Of a stretch of DNA of 64,000 nucleotides, positions 25,227 to 37,839 are shown in pieces (position 1 is the first letter of the stretch; each line of letters begins with the position of its first letter). The DNA is from Prunus persica (taxonomy: Eukaryota > Streptophyta > Magnoliopsida > Rosales > Rosaceae): the NCBI RefSeq assembly GCF_000346465.2, contig NC_034016.1, positions 15,536,786-15,600,785 on the forward strand. The letters run 5' to 3'. Position numbers and translations under genes: made by a program. The notes beneath the pieces are model-generated. The model was not told the origin of the DNA. It ran no database searches and saw only the letters and a program-made list of their open reading frames with translations.

Positions 25227-28200
25227 ATGTTGCCTACAACGTCGAGAGGGCGGTCGTCGTCCTCCACATCTCGTACGAACCCCATGTTCATTCAGTACCT
25301 TCGAAGAATAATCAAGGTGCCCCATTCTTCTCAGATTCTATTTGTTTATGCTCTGGATCTGATCTGCGTACTAATTTGTTTCATTTTTAAATTGAGCGTT
25401 TCATAATTTGTGGGTTGGATCTAGTTGGACGAATAACGTTGTAAAAACTCTGAATTATGGAAGAACTAGTGTTTTTGATTGCTCTGGAATCTGGATGTCC
25501 AACAGAAATTTCAATTCCATTTGGTTTTAAAGTGGGTTCAGAATGGTTGCTTTGAGGTCTTTAGGTAGGTTCTTATTATGAATTTTATCCCCATATGTGC
25601 TTTGTAGCAAATGAGTATAAAATTGTTTGAGGCTTTGAGCGGCTAGTGAGTTTTGCGAACCTCATTTTGGGAAGCCTTTGAGAATTCTTTAATTCATTTG
25701 AAGGTGGAAAACATCACTTTTTTAGATGGGGAGGGCTATTCTATGGAAACGAGGTGCATTTTAGCTTATTTCATCACATGGACTGGGTTAAAATAGTAGG
25801 ACTATGTCAAATATTTTTTTTTTGGTTGAGAATTCTTTTAAAGAGAAATTGGAGTGAACTCGGTGGATGCTTGAGAATTTTTTGAATCTTTTACTTGGAG
25901 AAGAGTTTGAACTCTTATTTTTATTCAAAAAAAGAAGGATGCCAGAGAGCTTAAGATTTGGATCTGTTAGCCTGGTGGGGGAAGTTTAAAACTTCTTGCA
26001 AGGTTTCAGAGGAAGGCTGAAATGGGTTAATGGAAAATTGTTGCCCAAACACAAAATGCTGCTTACATTTTGGATTCAATGGGCTAATGAGTGCCTGGGT
26101 TCTAGTTTAACATTGGGTTTGTACTGTTGCTATGCTGGAGGATTTAAGTTGGCATCTCTGGGGTTGAACCCTAAGATCATCGGATTCTATAATGTGCAAA
26201 ACTAGTGCCATTAAAAGAGAAAAGTTATACATGAAGGAATGATGAAAATAGAAATCAAGCCTAGCTTAACCAAAGATGAAAATGCTAGATGGGTTGTGGA
26301 ATGCAGAACCCTAATACATTTCCTTAGTGCTAACTACAAAATGGCAAACATATAGTGATGTAGCACAGCATCCTGCATCATATAGTTTGCATAGATATTG
26401 CGAAATGGCTTTAAAGTGGAGAAGAAAGTAAGAGAAGCAAGAAAACGGAATCTTCCACCATGATGGGTTCAGATCAATATTACAGAGATTTAGAGACTTT
26501 TTGACTGATTTGAATTGGGAGTTAGCAACTTGGATTCTTGGATAAAGGAGTAATATTTTTGTACTGCGAGGGGGTTGGAGATATTATGGGCTCTTGTGTC
26601 TATCCTTCTAAGTTAATCATATTTTGAGCCCTGCACCCAGACACAACCCACAGGGTTTGATATGAATTTTCAGTCTCACTTGGAATCCCTGTTTTATAGC
26701 GACCTACACTTAAAATTGAGACCTGCTACACTTATATTAGTATACAATATGTAAGGGGATCTAGATCTTCTAAATTTAGGGTTGTGACCTGCACAAATTC
26801 ACAAACTAAATATCTATTTCAGCAACCATGAAGCTTTCTTTGATGTTATACAAATTGAACATTGAGAGGATATATAATCACATTAATTGGGATTTTAATT
26901 CCATCTATTGCATAACCCAGTATTGGGTATAGGTCTTAGGTGTGGATTTTTCAGCTCATCTATGTCTGCTCTGTTGCCTTATACCTAACTCTTTTAAATA
27001 TTTTTAAACTTTTGGTTTGGGAAGCTAGAATGCTAATTGCATTTCATTATTATTTTGAATCCTTAGGCATGCTTTATCTCAATGGGTTTTCTTTTGTTTT
27101 TTTATTGGTTTATTGTAGTGGCAACAAATGGACATTGAATATACTTTTTGGCAAATGCTTCACCTATGCACCTCACCAAAAGTTGTGTAAGTATTCACGT
27201 TTTCAGATCATCAGCATGCTGTTTTGTTGTTGCTCCTGATTTCCTTAATATCGAATTTTGTGTCTTGCATGTGGAACTGTATGACTGATGCAGCTATCAG
27301 CACACCAAGTACCACAAGCGTAAGTTCTTTACTTTTCAAATTTTTTTTACTAAGTTGGAATTTCTGATTTTTTTGATTTAGTGCCATGCTGGTGGACTGA
27401 TTACATGTCAAAAGTATGAAATAGTGTTGCTACATCTGATACAATTGAAATGTTGTTTACTTTCCTTTTGGTCTCAGAAACTAAGAATCAATGGGCTCGT
27501 GACGACCCTGCTTTTGTTGTAATCTGCAGCCTTCTACTTGCAGTTGCAACTATGGCTTATTGTGCTGCGTAAGTTTACTGTTTACTTACCTGCTGGTTGC
27601 TAGATACAACAAAGAATTTGGTAGCACTGATATTAATTTAAAATAACGGTCACAGCTGATTTGAAATTTCCAGAATGAAACCCAAGAGTTCTCATCTTCC
27701 AGCTGATGGAGATCCTTCCAAACATTTCTTTTGTCACAGGACTTTTTAAGAAAAAGTTTGTCTAATGTCAAAATAAATTAATAGACAATAATCATATGCT
27801 CTGCAAGTAAAAGTTGCAGTTTGGATATACTAGGTTCATATAAATTTGATATTGCGCTGGCTCAAAAGTTCTACCCTCAATGAGTATTTTATCAGTATAT
27901 TCTGTAAAAAAAAATTTCTAGCTTTAGTAAGTTCCAAGAATTCTGTGAGGAATCCTTTGCTGACTTTTATCTAATCTTACTTATTTCAGGTACGACCATA
28001 GTGCTGCACATGCTGTTTTTGTAGTTATTTCCGTTTTGCTTTTTCAGTTTTTGTTCATCGGAATGCTTCTGGCTACATTTTGTTGGTAAGAATTCGTTCT
28101 GGCTAACACTAATGTGATACTCGTTTGATCTGATCCTTAAATATGTCAGTGACTTCTTATGCAGGCTCAATTGTTTCGTGAAAAAATTGCAGGAACAAAT

Positions 28201-30334
28201 AAGTTCTACGGAAACCCAGTTCTTATATTTTTTATTATAAAAAACTCAATTTCCTTAAGTAAAGGAAGCCATTTTCCATAGAAGTAGGAAAATATGTTAT
28301 TTAGTTGCTATCATCTGTTGATACCAAGCCCGCTTCATGTTGCTGAGTCACTTGAACATTCAGTACAAGGCTTCTATATAAGGAAATAGTGAGTATAGAA
28401 TAATTTATCTAAAGACAAAAAACATGTTAGTTGTGCATGAAGTGACATATGGGAGTGAAATGTTACTGAGTGATATGTTCTGGTATTAATGCGAATCCAG
28501 GTCTTTTGTAAATAACTAGTTTGCAGGTGACAATATGTGTTTAATTACTCAAAAGTCTATATAGGAAATAATGGGATGGTGATTGTACGTCTGGGGAAGA
28601 TGAGCTTCAGATAGAGATGTAATTGCAGTGGTGGGGTCTCACATTACTATATCTATATGGGTTGGCCATTTGGAAAAAAAGTTCCAGTCTAAATGATTTT
28701 CGTTCTCAATCTCTTTTATAACTGTTTCAGTTCTCAATCTCTTTATTTATATGGTTCTCAATCTTCTTCTGGAATAGACACCTTAGAGTAAAGTATTGAT
28801 CATCATATAATGGCAAAGTCCACTTTTCAATGTTCATGCAGGTTTTTGACTAATTCTTACCTTCGTGAAGAGGCACCGAATAGTCATGTTGTTGAGCAAC
28901 GTGTTGAATGGCAAGTCTTTTATCTTTCATTTCCTACTTCATTAGCAATATGATTCTTGCTGAACAATCGGCTTAGTTTTTACCTGATCCTACCTGATTG
29001 TGTATGTGCATGTTTTGTGTGTGCGTGGATGATTTTAGATTGATTGAATCTCCCAGAACTTGCAATTAAATTTTTATACATGTATTTCCAGCTTTTATTT
29101 CTTTTCGTGTGTAAAAACATTCTGATTGTTTATTTTGTGGTGATTTTGGTCAATTGAAGGATGTACGCATTTGACGTGCACTGCAACTCTTTCTTCCCGA
29201 TGTTTGTTATGCTTTACGGTAATTAATGCAAAAAGTGTTTTCCTTATCATATTATCAATCTCAAATATGTGAAATGATGTTCTGATGTCTTTGTTGTGCA
29301 GTGATCCATTATTTTCTATCACCAATTTTGGTAGCTCATGGTTTCATTCCTGTGTTGCTATCAAATTTGCTATTCATGGTGGCAATTTCATACTATCATT
29401 ACCTCAACTTTTTAGGTTATGATGGTAAGCTAAAGATTTTTTTATGAGCTTAAGAATTTTCTTTCAAATGTTTAAGTGCAGATGGTGTGATGAGATCATT
29501 CTTGCCCATGCTGTTTATGGCGGATACTATTTTCTAAAACTCACTATGATATCATATTATACTACTAAGTGGTTGCTGCTGTTTTGGATGTGGATACAAA
29601 GTGATGTTGCTTGAAGGCCAAAATTTATGAATTCAATCAGCTCTCTAATAGGTGAAATGCGCAATTGATTTCATCAAATAAAAGACCAGTAACTAGCGGA
29701 CATGTTCGCATAAATCATTTCTGCATAGAGCTTCCACCACTTATGCAGTGGAGATGCAGAGGTGGCCAGCATTGTAGATCCTTGCATTCTCCTCTATAGT
29801 CAGTGATATTGAATTCTCTTAAGTCCCAAAAAAAATATTTGTGTTTCCAGCCGTTAAGTTAGCTCATCAGCTTGTAATCTAACCCCATGACTTTAGAGTG
29901 GAATTCAACTGTGTTGAGTTGTCCAGTTGGTTTTTGTTCCAGTATATGATAAAGGCTCTATGAGACAAACTTGTGGATGATATACTTTCTTGTTAAGAAC
30001 TTGAGATATAGTTGGGAATTCAAGTGGTCGGCGGTTTATTTTGAGTAACAAATATTAATGCCAGTTTGCCTTGTCATACTGATTAAGTGTCCTATTCTTG
30101 CAGTACTGCCCTTTCTGGAGAGGACGACTTTCTTCCTATATCCAATCAGTGTTGTCATTGTCCTCTCTCCGATCTGTAAGTATTGCATGAGACTCTTGAC
30201 TTTGCTTTTGCTTTGTGTTCCATTACACTTTAGGTTGAAATTGTTCGTTATCCCCTTCTGCAGTGATTTTGAGTGGCTTCAATCCTTCAAGATACTTTAT
30301 GAATATGTACTTTAGTCAACGAGTACAGATTTAA
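25227..30334 (+). CDS. UNC50: UNC-50 family membrane protein
   Basis: Multi-pass Golgi/ER membrane protein of the conserved UNC-50/GMH1 family, implicated in receptor trafficking and Arf-GEF recruitment in other eukaryotes. Ten exons: 25227-25316, 27119-27186, 27294-27319, 27478-27568, 27990-28085, 28842-28910, 29160-29218, 29302-29424, 30104-30175 and 30264-30334, totalling 675 nt and 224 aa. Conserved stretches include MFIQYLRRIIKWQQMD across exons 1-2, FWQMLHLCTSPKVVYQHT, ARDDPAF, AFDVHCNSFFPMF and FNPSRYFMNMYF. Five hydrophobic segments lie in exons 4, 5, 7-8, 8 and 9-10. Exon 3 is a micro-exon of 26 nt. The intron after exon 6 begins GCAAGT rather than GT; only this GC donor keeps the family sequence in frame. 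Intron 1 is 1.8 kb with nothing recognisable in it. Confidence 0.93.
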
Positions 30335-31531
30335 TTGAGGCAAACATTTAAGACAGCACATACGTTAAGTTTGGGTACTAATTCAGAGGCCACACAACTT
30401 GAGAAGACATCGGCGGATTCTTGATTGCTTCTATGATATGATTACTAGCAGGAGGTCACATAGGGAAAAGCTTTTGTGGCATTCTTTGTAGGGCATTTTA
30501 CCACTGTGAATGGAAGTTGGAACCAAGGAAGATAGGGCATCAAGTGTTTGTTTAGAGATTCTGAATATTGATCCCAGAGATGTATCGAACGCTATGATTT
30601 GTCTCCATATCAAATCTATGCTTTGCATTTACATACATAAATTTTTGAAAATTTACAGTTGGCTTCTTTTGAAGGTACTGTTCTAAATTGTACCAAGATG
30701 TTTTGGAGTCAATTGAATAGGCCCAGTCACAGCATACATCGTCGGTAGGTAGTCCTTCATTTTCTTTTATCCTGCCGAGTGTTGTATTTTTACATGTATG
30801 GTGAATAAGCAATTGGAGAGGGTTGAAACCAGGTTCTAGAAGGCTAGCTCTTTTTGCCACATTTGTTCAAGATTTAACTCCGATGCAGCAGTGTGAATTG
30901 ATTGTTCTTTTTATGCTGGTCAGGAGCCTCCACTAAATTTAACTCTGACAAAGATGAGCTACATTTTCCTCCCTTGCTCTCTCCTTTTTCTTCTTTTTTA
31001 TTTATTATTTTATTTACAATTTACAATTTGCTAGTAGATCTTGGATCTTTATCAATGTTGAAGGTCAGGCACAGAATCAAGTAGTTTTGAGTGCAAATTA
31101 TTTTGGAAAGTGCAAACCGTCTCACCAATTTCAAAACATGGTTTTTGAAGCCAACAAAGCCAATGGAGAAAATGAAAGAAACATTAAGGGAGGAATTCAT
31201 AATTTTGGTTATTTTATTTTTATGACTTGTTTTCCACGGATCTTATCTACTTTTCAGAAAAATTTCAAAAAAAAAAATGTGACCGACAAACAAAATTGTC
31301 ACGCGTGACATAATTGGAGGACTCTAAAATTTTATTTGGATAAGCCATAGTGAAGTAAGGAAATCCACACTGAATACAATGGCCCCATCCATCACAACAA
31401 TCACAGTAGGGTTAAGACTATATGAAAGCATCATATGAGCATAAACATTTTTTTGTTACGTGAAAATAGAGAAAAAAAGAAAAGAAAATAGAGTTGTCAA
31501 TAATATAGTCGGAATTATGTGATATTTCACT
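30335..31531. other. Convergent 3' regions of UNC-50 and CAD copy 1
   Basis: Contains the probable UNC-50 3' UTR and the downstream end of CAD copy 1. The minus-strand ORF at 30552-30860 has no recognisable domain and lies antisense to the probable UTR. No other gene seen. Confidence 0.5.
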
Positions 31532-33531
31532 CTATTGATGAAGATTGCTGGCAGCCACATCCACAACGAACCTGTACCTAACATCGTTTTTCTCTAACCT
31601 CTCGAAGGCTGTGTTGATATATTCCATCTTAACCACTTCAATCATTGTTTTCAATCCTTTCTCTTTGCAGAATTCAAGCATCTCCTCTGTCTCCTTCATG
31701 CTCCCCACAAAGCTCCCTGTGATTGTCTTCCTCCCTATACATAATTGAACAATTTAGATAAAAGTATATTATCTCTTTGACATTCAAAAACTTAAGCTGT
31801 CAGGAAATGAGACAATAATGCATATAAGCCCGAGTCATGTTGGGTCATTAATGCGATCATCTTATCTTATCAGAACGTTAATAACCAGTTGAATGACAAT
31901 GTAAATTTGTCATTCTAAATTGGCTGGCACAGGCTAGATTTTAAGCCTTCATTTTTTAGCATTGATAAAACTCGTGACTTTAAACCTAAAATCTAAGCTC
32001 GTAGTCGAAGCAAATTCCGAATGGAAAAAAGGTTTGCGAGAAAAGTAAGATGGTGATAGAAATGGGACTCACCAAGCATGAGCATGGGGGAGACAAATTG
32101 TAAAGGGTCGTTGATAGCACCCATCAAGATCAATTTCCCATCAAGCTTCAACAAAGAGAGGTAGGGCTCAAGTGGGTGGACCACAGGCACTGTGTCAATA
32201 ATGTAATCCAACGAATCAGCAGCCTCTTGCATTTTAGTGGCATCGGAGCTGATCAGGTACTCATCAGCCCCAATATGTTCCATGGCCTCCACTCTTTTCT
32301 TGTCAGAAGAGCTTATCACAGTCACATGGTGTTCCATGGCCTTTGCTATCTTCACCCCCATGTGTCCTACACCCCCAAGTCCTAATATGCCTCCTCTTAA
32401 CCCACTCACATTCAGACCAAACTGCCTCAGTGGGCTGTACACCGTCACCCCCGCGCACAGCAGCGGCGCCGCCTGTTCCAGCACCATGCCATCTGGTATC
32501 TTCACCGCAAACCTTAGCAAATGAAAAAAACACAAAATCAGTCAAAATTACTGTACTTCCGAACTCAGAAACTCTTCCAACATTTTGTAAATCAATATCT
32601 ACACTGATTAGGTAATGTTTAAATGTGCGATTCTGATTGACAGTATGATATGCCATATGTCTTGTTAGAGTTACGCTAATTATATGCTTCACACGAAAAA
32701 AAGAAGAAGAAAAGATTAAGCTTATTATGGTTTGGTTGCTACTTTTGATCGATGACTAGGGCAGCAGAAAAGCCGCCTTGGGTGAGTTTCCCATCGGTGT
32801 AAACGTCACTGTATGTCCAGATTTTCTTGTTGCAGTATTGCTCGTTGTCTGTTTTACAAGGATTGCAGTTCCTGCAGCAACCCACTATGAGCCCAACTCC
32901 AACCACATCTCCTACTATGAACTTGCTCACAGCTGATCCCACCTCCACCACCTCACCAACCACTTCATGCCTGTCCAGCAGAACATTTTGTAATTTTTTT
33001 ATATTTAAAATAATGTAATTATAAGTAAATATTGTAACATATATAGGAAAGTGGCATTAATTTTATTATATACCCAGGAACCATGGGATACTTTGACATG
33101 CCAAGATGATTTTTGGCCTGGTGAGTATCAGTGTGGCAAACTCCACAGAATAGTACTTTGATGTAAACATCTTCCGGCCCAGTGTTTCTGCAATTTTTTT
33201 AAAATTAAAAAAAAATATATCAGCAGAAAGAGGTACATGACATGTAGAAAGAATAGATGATCACTATACCATGCTCATTGAGTTTATTCACCAAATTAAG
33301 TTACTAAATCGTGTACAAGTTTTCGATCTAACATGCGTACAGATACATCATTTGGTAAATAAATTAGGCGAGTCGGTATTATTGTATAGGAGATAAAAAC
33401 ACACACATACAACAATAAGGGAGGGATATGAGATTGATTTACCTAAGAGTATATGTGTAGGGTGAAAGAATCCCAGACGAGTCTCTTGCAGCCCATCCTG
33501 TTGTTGTTCTCTCCACCTCAAGGCTAACCAT
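31532..33531 (-). CDS. CAD: Cinnamyl alcohol dehydrogenase, tandem copy 1
   Basis: NADPH-dependent zinc alcohol dehydrogenase (EC 1.1.1.195) reducing cinnamaldehydes to monolignols, the last step before lignin polymerisation; cytosolic. Exons on the minus strand: 33443-33531, 33074-33187, 32743-32970, 32073-32512 and 31532-31734 (1074 nt, 357 aa). Catalytic zinc ligands C47, H69 and C163 and structural zinc Cys 100, 103, 106 and 114 are present, as are the GLGGVG nucleotide loop and W119 and F299, typical of bona fide class I CADs. Against copy 2 it has T49, M60 and A276 (pocket positions recalled from AtCAD5: T, M, V), and an unusual [11 protein letters not shown] in place of GFAGEL-type sequence. 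All five exons have the same lengths as in copy 2. The gene looks intact. Its 5' leader carries an ACCAACC-type element. Confidence 0.95.
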
Positions 33532-33600
33532 TTTAGTTTCTTCTGTATGTGAGTGTTTGAGAGAAGAAAGAGAAAGAGAGTCGACTGTTTGTTTTGGAAA

Positions 33601-33607
33601 GGTTGGT
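33601..33607 (-). promoter_or_regulatory. AC-II-type element (ACCAACC) upstream of CAD copy 1
   Basis: The minus-strand heptamer ACCAACC lies about 70 nt before the CAD copy 1 start. AC elements are bound by lignin-regulating R2R3-MYBs in phenylpropanoid promoters. A 7-mer alone is weak evidence, and this one may be within the 5' UTR. Confidence 0.35.
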
Positions 33608-33984
33608 TTTGGGTAATAAGCACAAATGGACAGAAGGAAAGCCAAAGCTTCGTAGAGAAGATGGACACCTAAGTTATTGTCTACTGAAAAGAAAAGGTTA
33701 GAAAATAGATTTCCTTTGATATGGGGAAATATTTGATGTCTATGATTCTAGGCACGTAGTCTCATTCAAGTGAACGTGATTACACTTAGATTTAGTCCAA
33801 ACTAAGCGTGGATAAACGAAAATCGACTGATCAACCCTCGAGATAAATGCAAATCTGAACACAGAGGTCCCCAAACCTAACTATAACTATGGTCTAAATG
33901 CTTACACGTGACCAAAGAAAAGATAAAGTAGAGCCCTACAATAAAATTATTATTATTATTATTTTATATAAACGATATTATATT

Positions 33985-34070
33985 TTAATTTAATCTAAAT
34001 TACAGGAAAGATATTTGAATTCGAGTGCAAACACAAGAACATATCCGCTCTAATCTACACCTTACAATGA
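33985..34070 (-). mobile_element. Degraded SINE-like repeat (family 1)
   Basis: Same arrangement as 6296-6420: box-A-like AGAGCGGATA, box-B-like ACTCGAATTCAAAT and tail TGTAATTTAGATTAAA on the minus strand. Confidence 0.35.
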
Positions 34071-34916
34071 AATTTAAATGAAGAGAATTATCATAACATC
34101 AGTTCCTGGTCTTCAGAATGATCAAATCAATCCCCATTATTTTTCTGTTTAGGAGGGGCCATAGGCACACACGTAATGTTTGGTCGTCTGGTGACTGGTA
34201 CGATTTCAAGCTGTCAGGTACGGCTGTCGACTTTCTTCAGTTAAATAATTTTTTTTTCTTTAATGCCAGAGTTATCAATAATATTTCATCTGGTGAGCTA
34301 AATTTAATAACTAAACCTAGTTTCTGATATACCTTTTCAGTTTTGACTACTTCCTTCCTCAAGTTTGGTTCTAGTTGTAGATCTTCTGACCAATTTCAAA
34401 CCATGGTTGTTGGAACAGCATTGACAATCAACCATGTCATTAAGATTATTCCACTTTAGTGACATATGGGAAGCAACGTGTCATGAAGTAGATTAGGAGA
34501 ACGAGTCTTTCTTGGCCGACCTAATTGGGCACAAGTCTTTCTCTATTTTTTAATTTTTTAAAGTATTTGAAAAATAAAAAACAAAGTTAAATAATAATAA
34601 AATAAAATTTAAAAAACATCTCTCTCTCTCTCTCTCTCTCTCCCCCATTACCGACCCACCCCTACCCTAGAGACTCTATTCTCTACAACCACCGCCCTTG
34701 CAACTAGCCTCCATTCCCCTACCGCAACTCTAGACACCATTTTCTCCCTCAACTCTACAATTCCCTTCTTTACACACATTGGATTGCCAATTAAATTAAA
34801 TAAAAAATACCAACTTCAGTAGAGACTGAATACAATTTAGGACCAACCTCCTTTGATAGATCCTCTTTCGATTTCTTATTAAATCATGAGTCATCACCAT
34901 CCCCTCTGTCCACTCA

Positions 34917-34921
<5 letters not shown>

Positions 34922-34963
<42 letters not shown>
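34922..34963. repeat. (CT)21 microsatellite
   Basis: A pure 42-nt CT run in the spacer between the CAD copies. A second, shorter CT run lies at 34618-34642. Confidence 0.95.
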
Positions 34964-34964
<1 letters not shown>

Positions 34965-35399
34965 GACTCTTCTCTATCTATAGAAAAGAAGCAACAGCTC
35001 CTTAGTACACAAACCCCAAATCCCAAACCCATCTCCCATTTAATTTTTTTTAAAACAAAGAGTTAATTATGGTTATAGTCATAGACATGTGTCAAGTTTT
35101 TAAGAGGGTGGTGAAGGTACATATTGGGTTATAGCGGTGAGCAAAAATGATCTATATTTTTATACCACATTGTGTACTACATCTCTAATAGAGTGGGCTC
35201 TGTCAAAAAGTCTGTTAAAAATGCCCACCTAGCATGAGTGGGATCCACTCATTTGTTGAAATGAATGCCTGACACGTGTGAAAAAATTAATAAAATATTT
35301 TATTTAAAAAATTAACAAATAAGAAAAATAAAAAATAATTACTTTTATCTCTCTCCCTCTCTCTTTCTCTGTACCGAGCGACCCCCTCCTGGCCAACCA

Positions 35400-35641
35400 C
35401 TTGGGGCAGCCATCACTGCACTACCTCCTCCTCTCTTGGAGTTGATGCCGCATATGATGCCTTTGCGGCTAGAGGTAGGCACGATTCGGTTCGGGTCGAT
35501 TTTTGCCTCAAATTGAAATAAAAAATGATATTATTTACCCGGTTTGATTTAGTACAATTTTTAACAAAAAATTTATAAAAGTGTTTGGTTCGAGTTGAAT
35601 TTGTTTCGTTCCAGTTCAGGTCCAGTTCAATTTTGAACAAG

Positions 35642-35674
<33 letters not shown>

Positions 35675-36352
35675 TTATACAAATTTCAACTGAAAATTGA
35701 TTTATTTTAATTTGAAAATTTACAAATTATCCAATTTCATACAAAAAGAAATATTAAAACTAGAAAAGAGAGATATTTTGAAATTAAACTTGGGTAAATA
35801 TTAGTTATGAGATTAAAAATACAGCATTGGATATAAATAAATATTAAAAAAAATATTTTTTAATTTGGCCAATTTCATTCAGCCTGGTTCGATTTGTTGG
35901 GTAGAAATGAAACGAGAACCGGTTAGAATCAGTTCGGTTCAACTTTTTGAATTGATTTTGACTTTTTGGTCAACAAGATTTTTAGAGTCCGGTTTGATTC
36001 AGTTAATCGATTCTTCGTTCCAATGCCCACCCTTATTTGCGACTGTGTATATTGAGATTTTGAGTCAGAGCTTGGGAGATTACGGACTTGGACCCGACCC
36101 GATTTAGATCCGACTTGCTGAGGTGGAACGTGGCGGCCATGACGTTGGCTTAAGCAACGCTGTCAAGGGTCTGGGCCTGCTACGGGAGGCAGGGGACGAC
36201 GACGTTTTGATGGGGGAAGGTTGTTGAGCTTGATCTTGCCGAAACACGAGGAGGAAGAAAGGTGGACAACGGAGCGGGCGAGCTTGGAAGCTACTGGGAT
36301 CTTGAGAGCAATATTGCCAACTGTGACCCACACGAATGGGCATGGATCCATT
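35400..36352 (-). pseudogene. DUF1005 gene fragment, split by a transposon
   Basis: Read on the minus strand from 36352, the translation opens MDPCPFVWVTVGNIALKIP, the diagnostic start of plant DUF1005 proteins (At4g29310 / At5g17640 type). It continues to a VVHLSSSSCF motif and a KI-L-N stretch, then meets a stop after the PVAGPDP region. In another frame the homology resumes at about 36140-36045 with AATFHLSKSDLNR, also family-like. A hAT-like element interrupts it at 36035. Beyond the element, 35400-35469 continues with a segment like the family's RRG-TCGVNSGR region (here SRKGIICGINS). The piece covers only about the first third of the family length, has a frameshift and a stop, and shows no poly-A tail. 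It is therefore a dead DNA-level fragment rather than a gene. Confidence 0.75.
35470..36035. mobile_element. hAT-like non-autonomous element inside the DUF1005 pseudogene
   Basis: About 566 bp. The termini TAGAGGTAGGCA (left) and TAAGGGTGGGCA (right end, reverse complement) are typical of plant hAT elements. Flanking 8-mers tttgcggc (35462-35469) and tttgcgac (36036-36043) are a target duplication with one mismatch. The interior is rich in CGGTTC/GAACCG-type repeats and contains an (ATT)n microsatellite at 35642-35675. No transposase reading frame. Confidence 0.8.
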
Positions 36353-37839
36353 GCCCATTGAGAGCGAGATACTCTGTTTTTTGCTCTGTTTGTTTATTCA
36401 TAGTGAGATTGACCAATTGCATTTCTTCATAGCGAGATGCTCTGGTTTTTGACCCACACACACCGACGAATCATTTGCTTTTTCTATGCCCAATTACATT
36501 ATCTGTGACTCTAAATAAAATAGAAAATATATCTAAATTATATTATGAAATAAATCTCTATTATAATAATATTAAATAATAATGGGTAAGTAACTAAAAT
36601 TCTAACATAATAAAGAATCAAAATTCTAACTAAATAACGACTCGCCAACATAATTAAGGTTGTCTGAGGCAACTAATTTCAGTTGGGTAATTCCAGCATG
36701 CACTGCTATAAGGGAGGGGAGGTGGATATTTTGTGGGATAAGATTAACTTATGGCATGGCTTTAAAGATTTTATTTTATGTAATTTTCAGGTTGGAAAAC
36801 TTTTGTTTTCTAAGACAGTTTCCAGTTTATTTATTTAGATAATTTTTTAGTTTGTCCAAGTATTTGTCATGTCTTCACTAGAGGTGGGAGCAAGTGGGAG
36901 AGAGACCGAGAGGGAGGGGTTGTGGAGGTGGGAGGTGGGCGGTGGGCAGTGGGGTAGGTGCCCTGGGGATGGGGAGAAGAGGGAATTGAGGTTTTTATTA
37001 TTATTTTTTGTTGAAGTTTTTTTTTCTAGAGTATTTTTGGTACACAATGCATATAGAGTATAATAATAGAGCCCCACTCGTATCATGTTAGCATTTTAAA
37101 CAGATTTTTTATAGACTTGACGACAAAGGATAAAGTGAGACGCAAAACATTGGTCAAGAGGATAAAATGGGCAACTTCAACTTTTAAAGGAATAAAATGA
37201 AATTTGACCATAATTTCAGGGGACACTAAATAAATAAGTCTTTATTTTATTTTCGTAAAAAATGTGAACTTCACTACTTGAAATTATTATTTTGTTACTA
37301 TATCCTTGTCACTAATATATGTTTGATGACTAAGATTGAATTGAATTAGGTGCTGAGATAAAATTACATTGAAATATGTACAATTGTCCATTTTCCTTCA
37401 TTTTATTAAGCATCAAACATGAGATTGAATTAAACTAATCCAATCCTACCACTTATCCCACCTATCAATGCAAAAAAGATGATTTTGAGAAGAGTTGTGT
37501 TAAACACACACTCATTCATGCATTTGGACTCCTAATATGACAAAGCAAGCCATTGCTCATAGCCAAAGCAGAAGTACTTATCTTTTGATATACGACGCAA
37601 TTCTCACCTAAAGTTTGGTATCTTTCCTTGTTTCACAGTCATCATCCCACACCAAATCAAATTGGCCCCCCTTACCTCAATCACAATATTCAAGTACTTA
37701 AAAACAAAACAAAACAAAAACAAACATCCACTCATATGAAATGAAAGCACCATTTCAGCCTTTTTCTTTCTTTATCAAACCAGAAAGCTCTGTATAAAAA
37801 AACAGAATTCTGTGTTTTTTTTTTCTTCTTCTTATCTGT

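Larger units (their letters stand above)
33532..37839. other. Spacer between the tandem CAD genes
   Basis: About 4.3 kb. It contains the CAD copy 1 promoter, a SINE-like piece (33985-34070), CT microsatellites (34618-34642 and 34922-34963), a fragment related to the 45.5-kb MITE at about 35150-35195, a split DUF1005 pseudogene with an inserted hAT-like element (35.4-36.35 kb), and the 3' region of CAD copy 2. No intact protein gene seen. Confidence 0.6.

Noticed and set aside
30552..30860. 102-aa minus-strand ORF downstream of UNC-50
   Set aside because: Antisense to the probable UNC-50 3' UTR; no recognisable motif and no promoter evidence.
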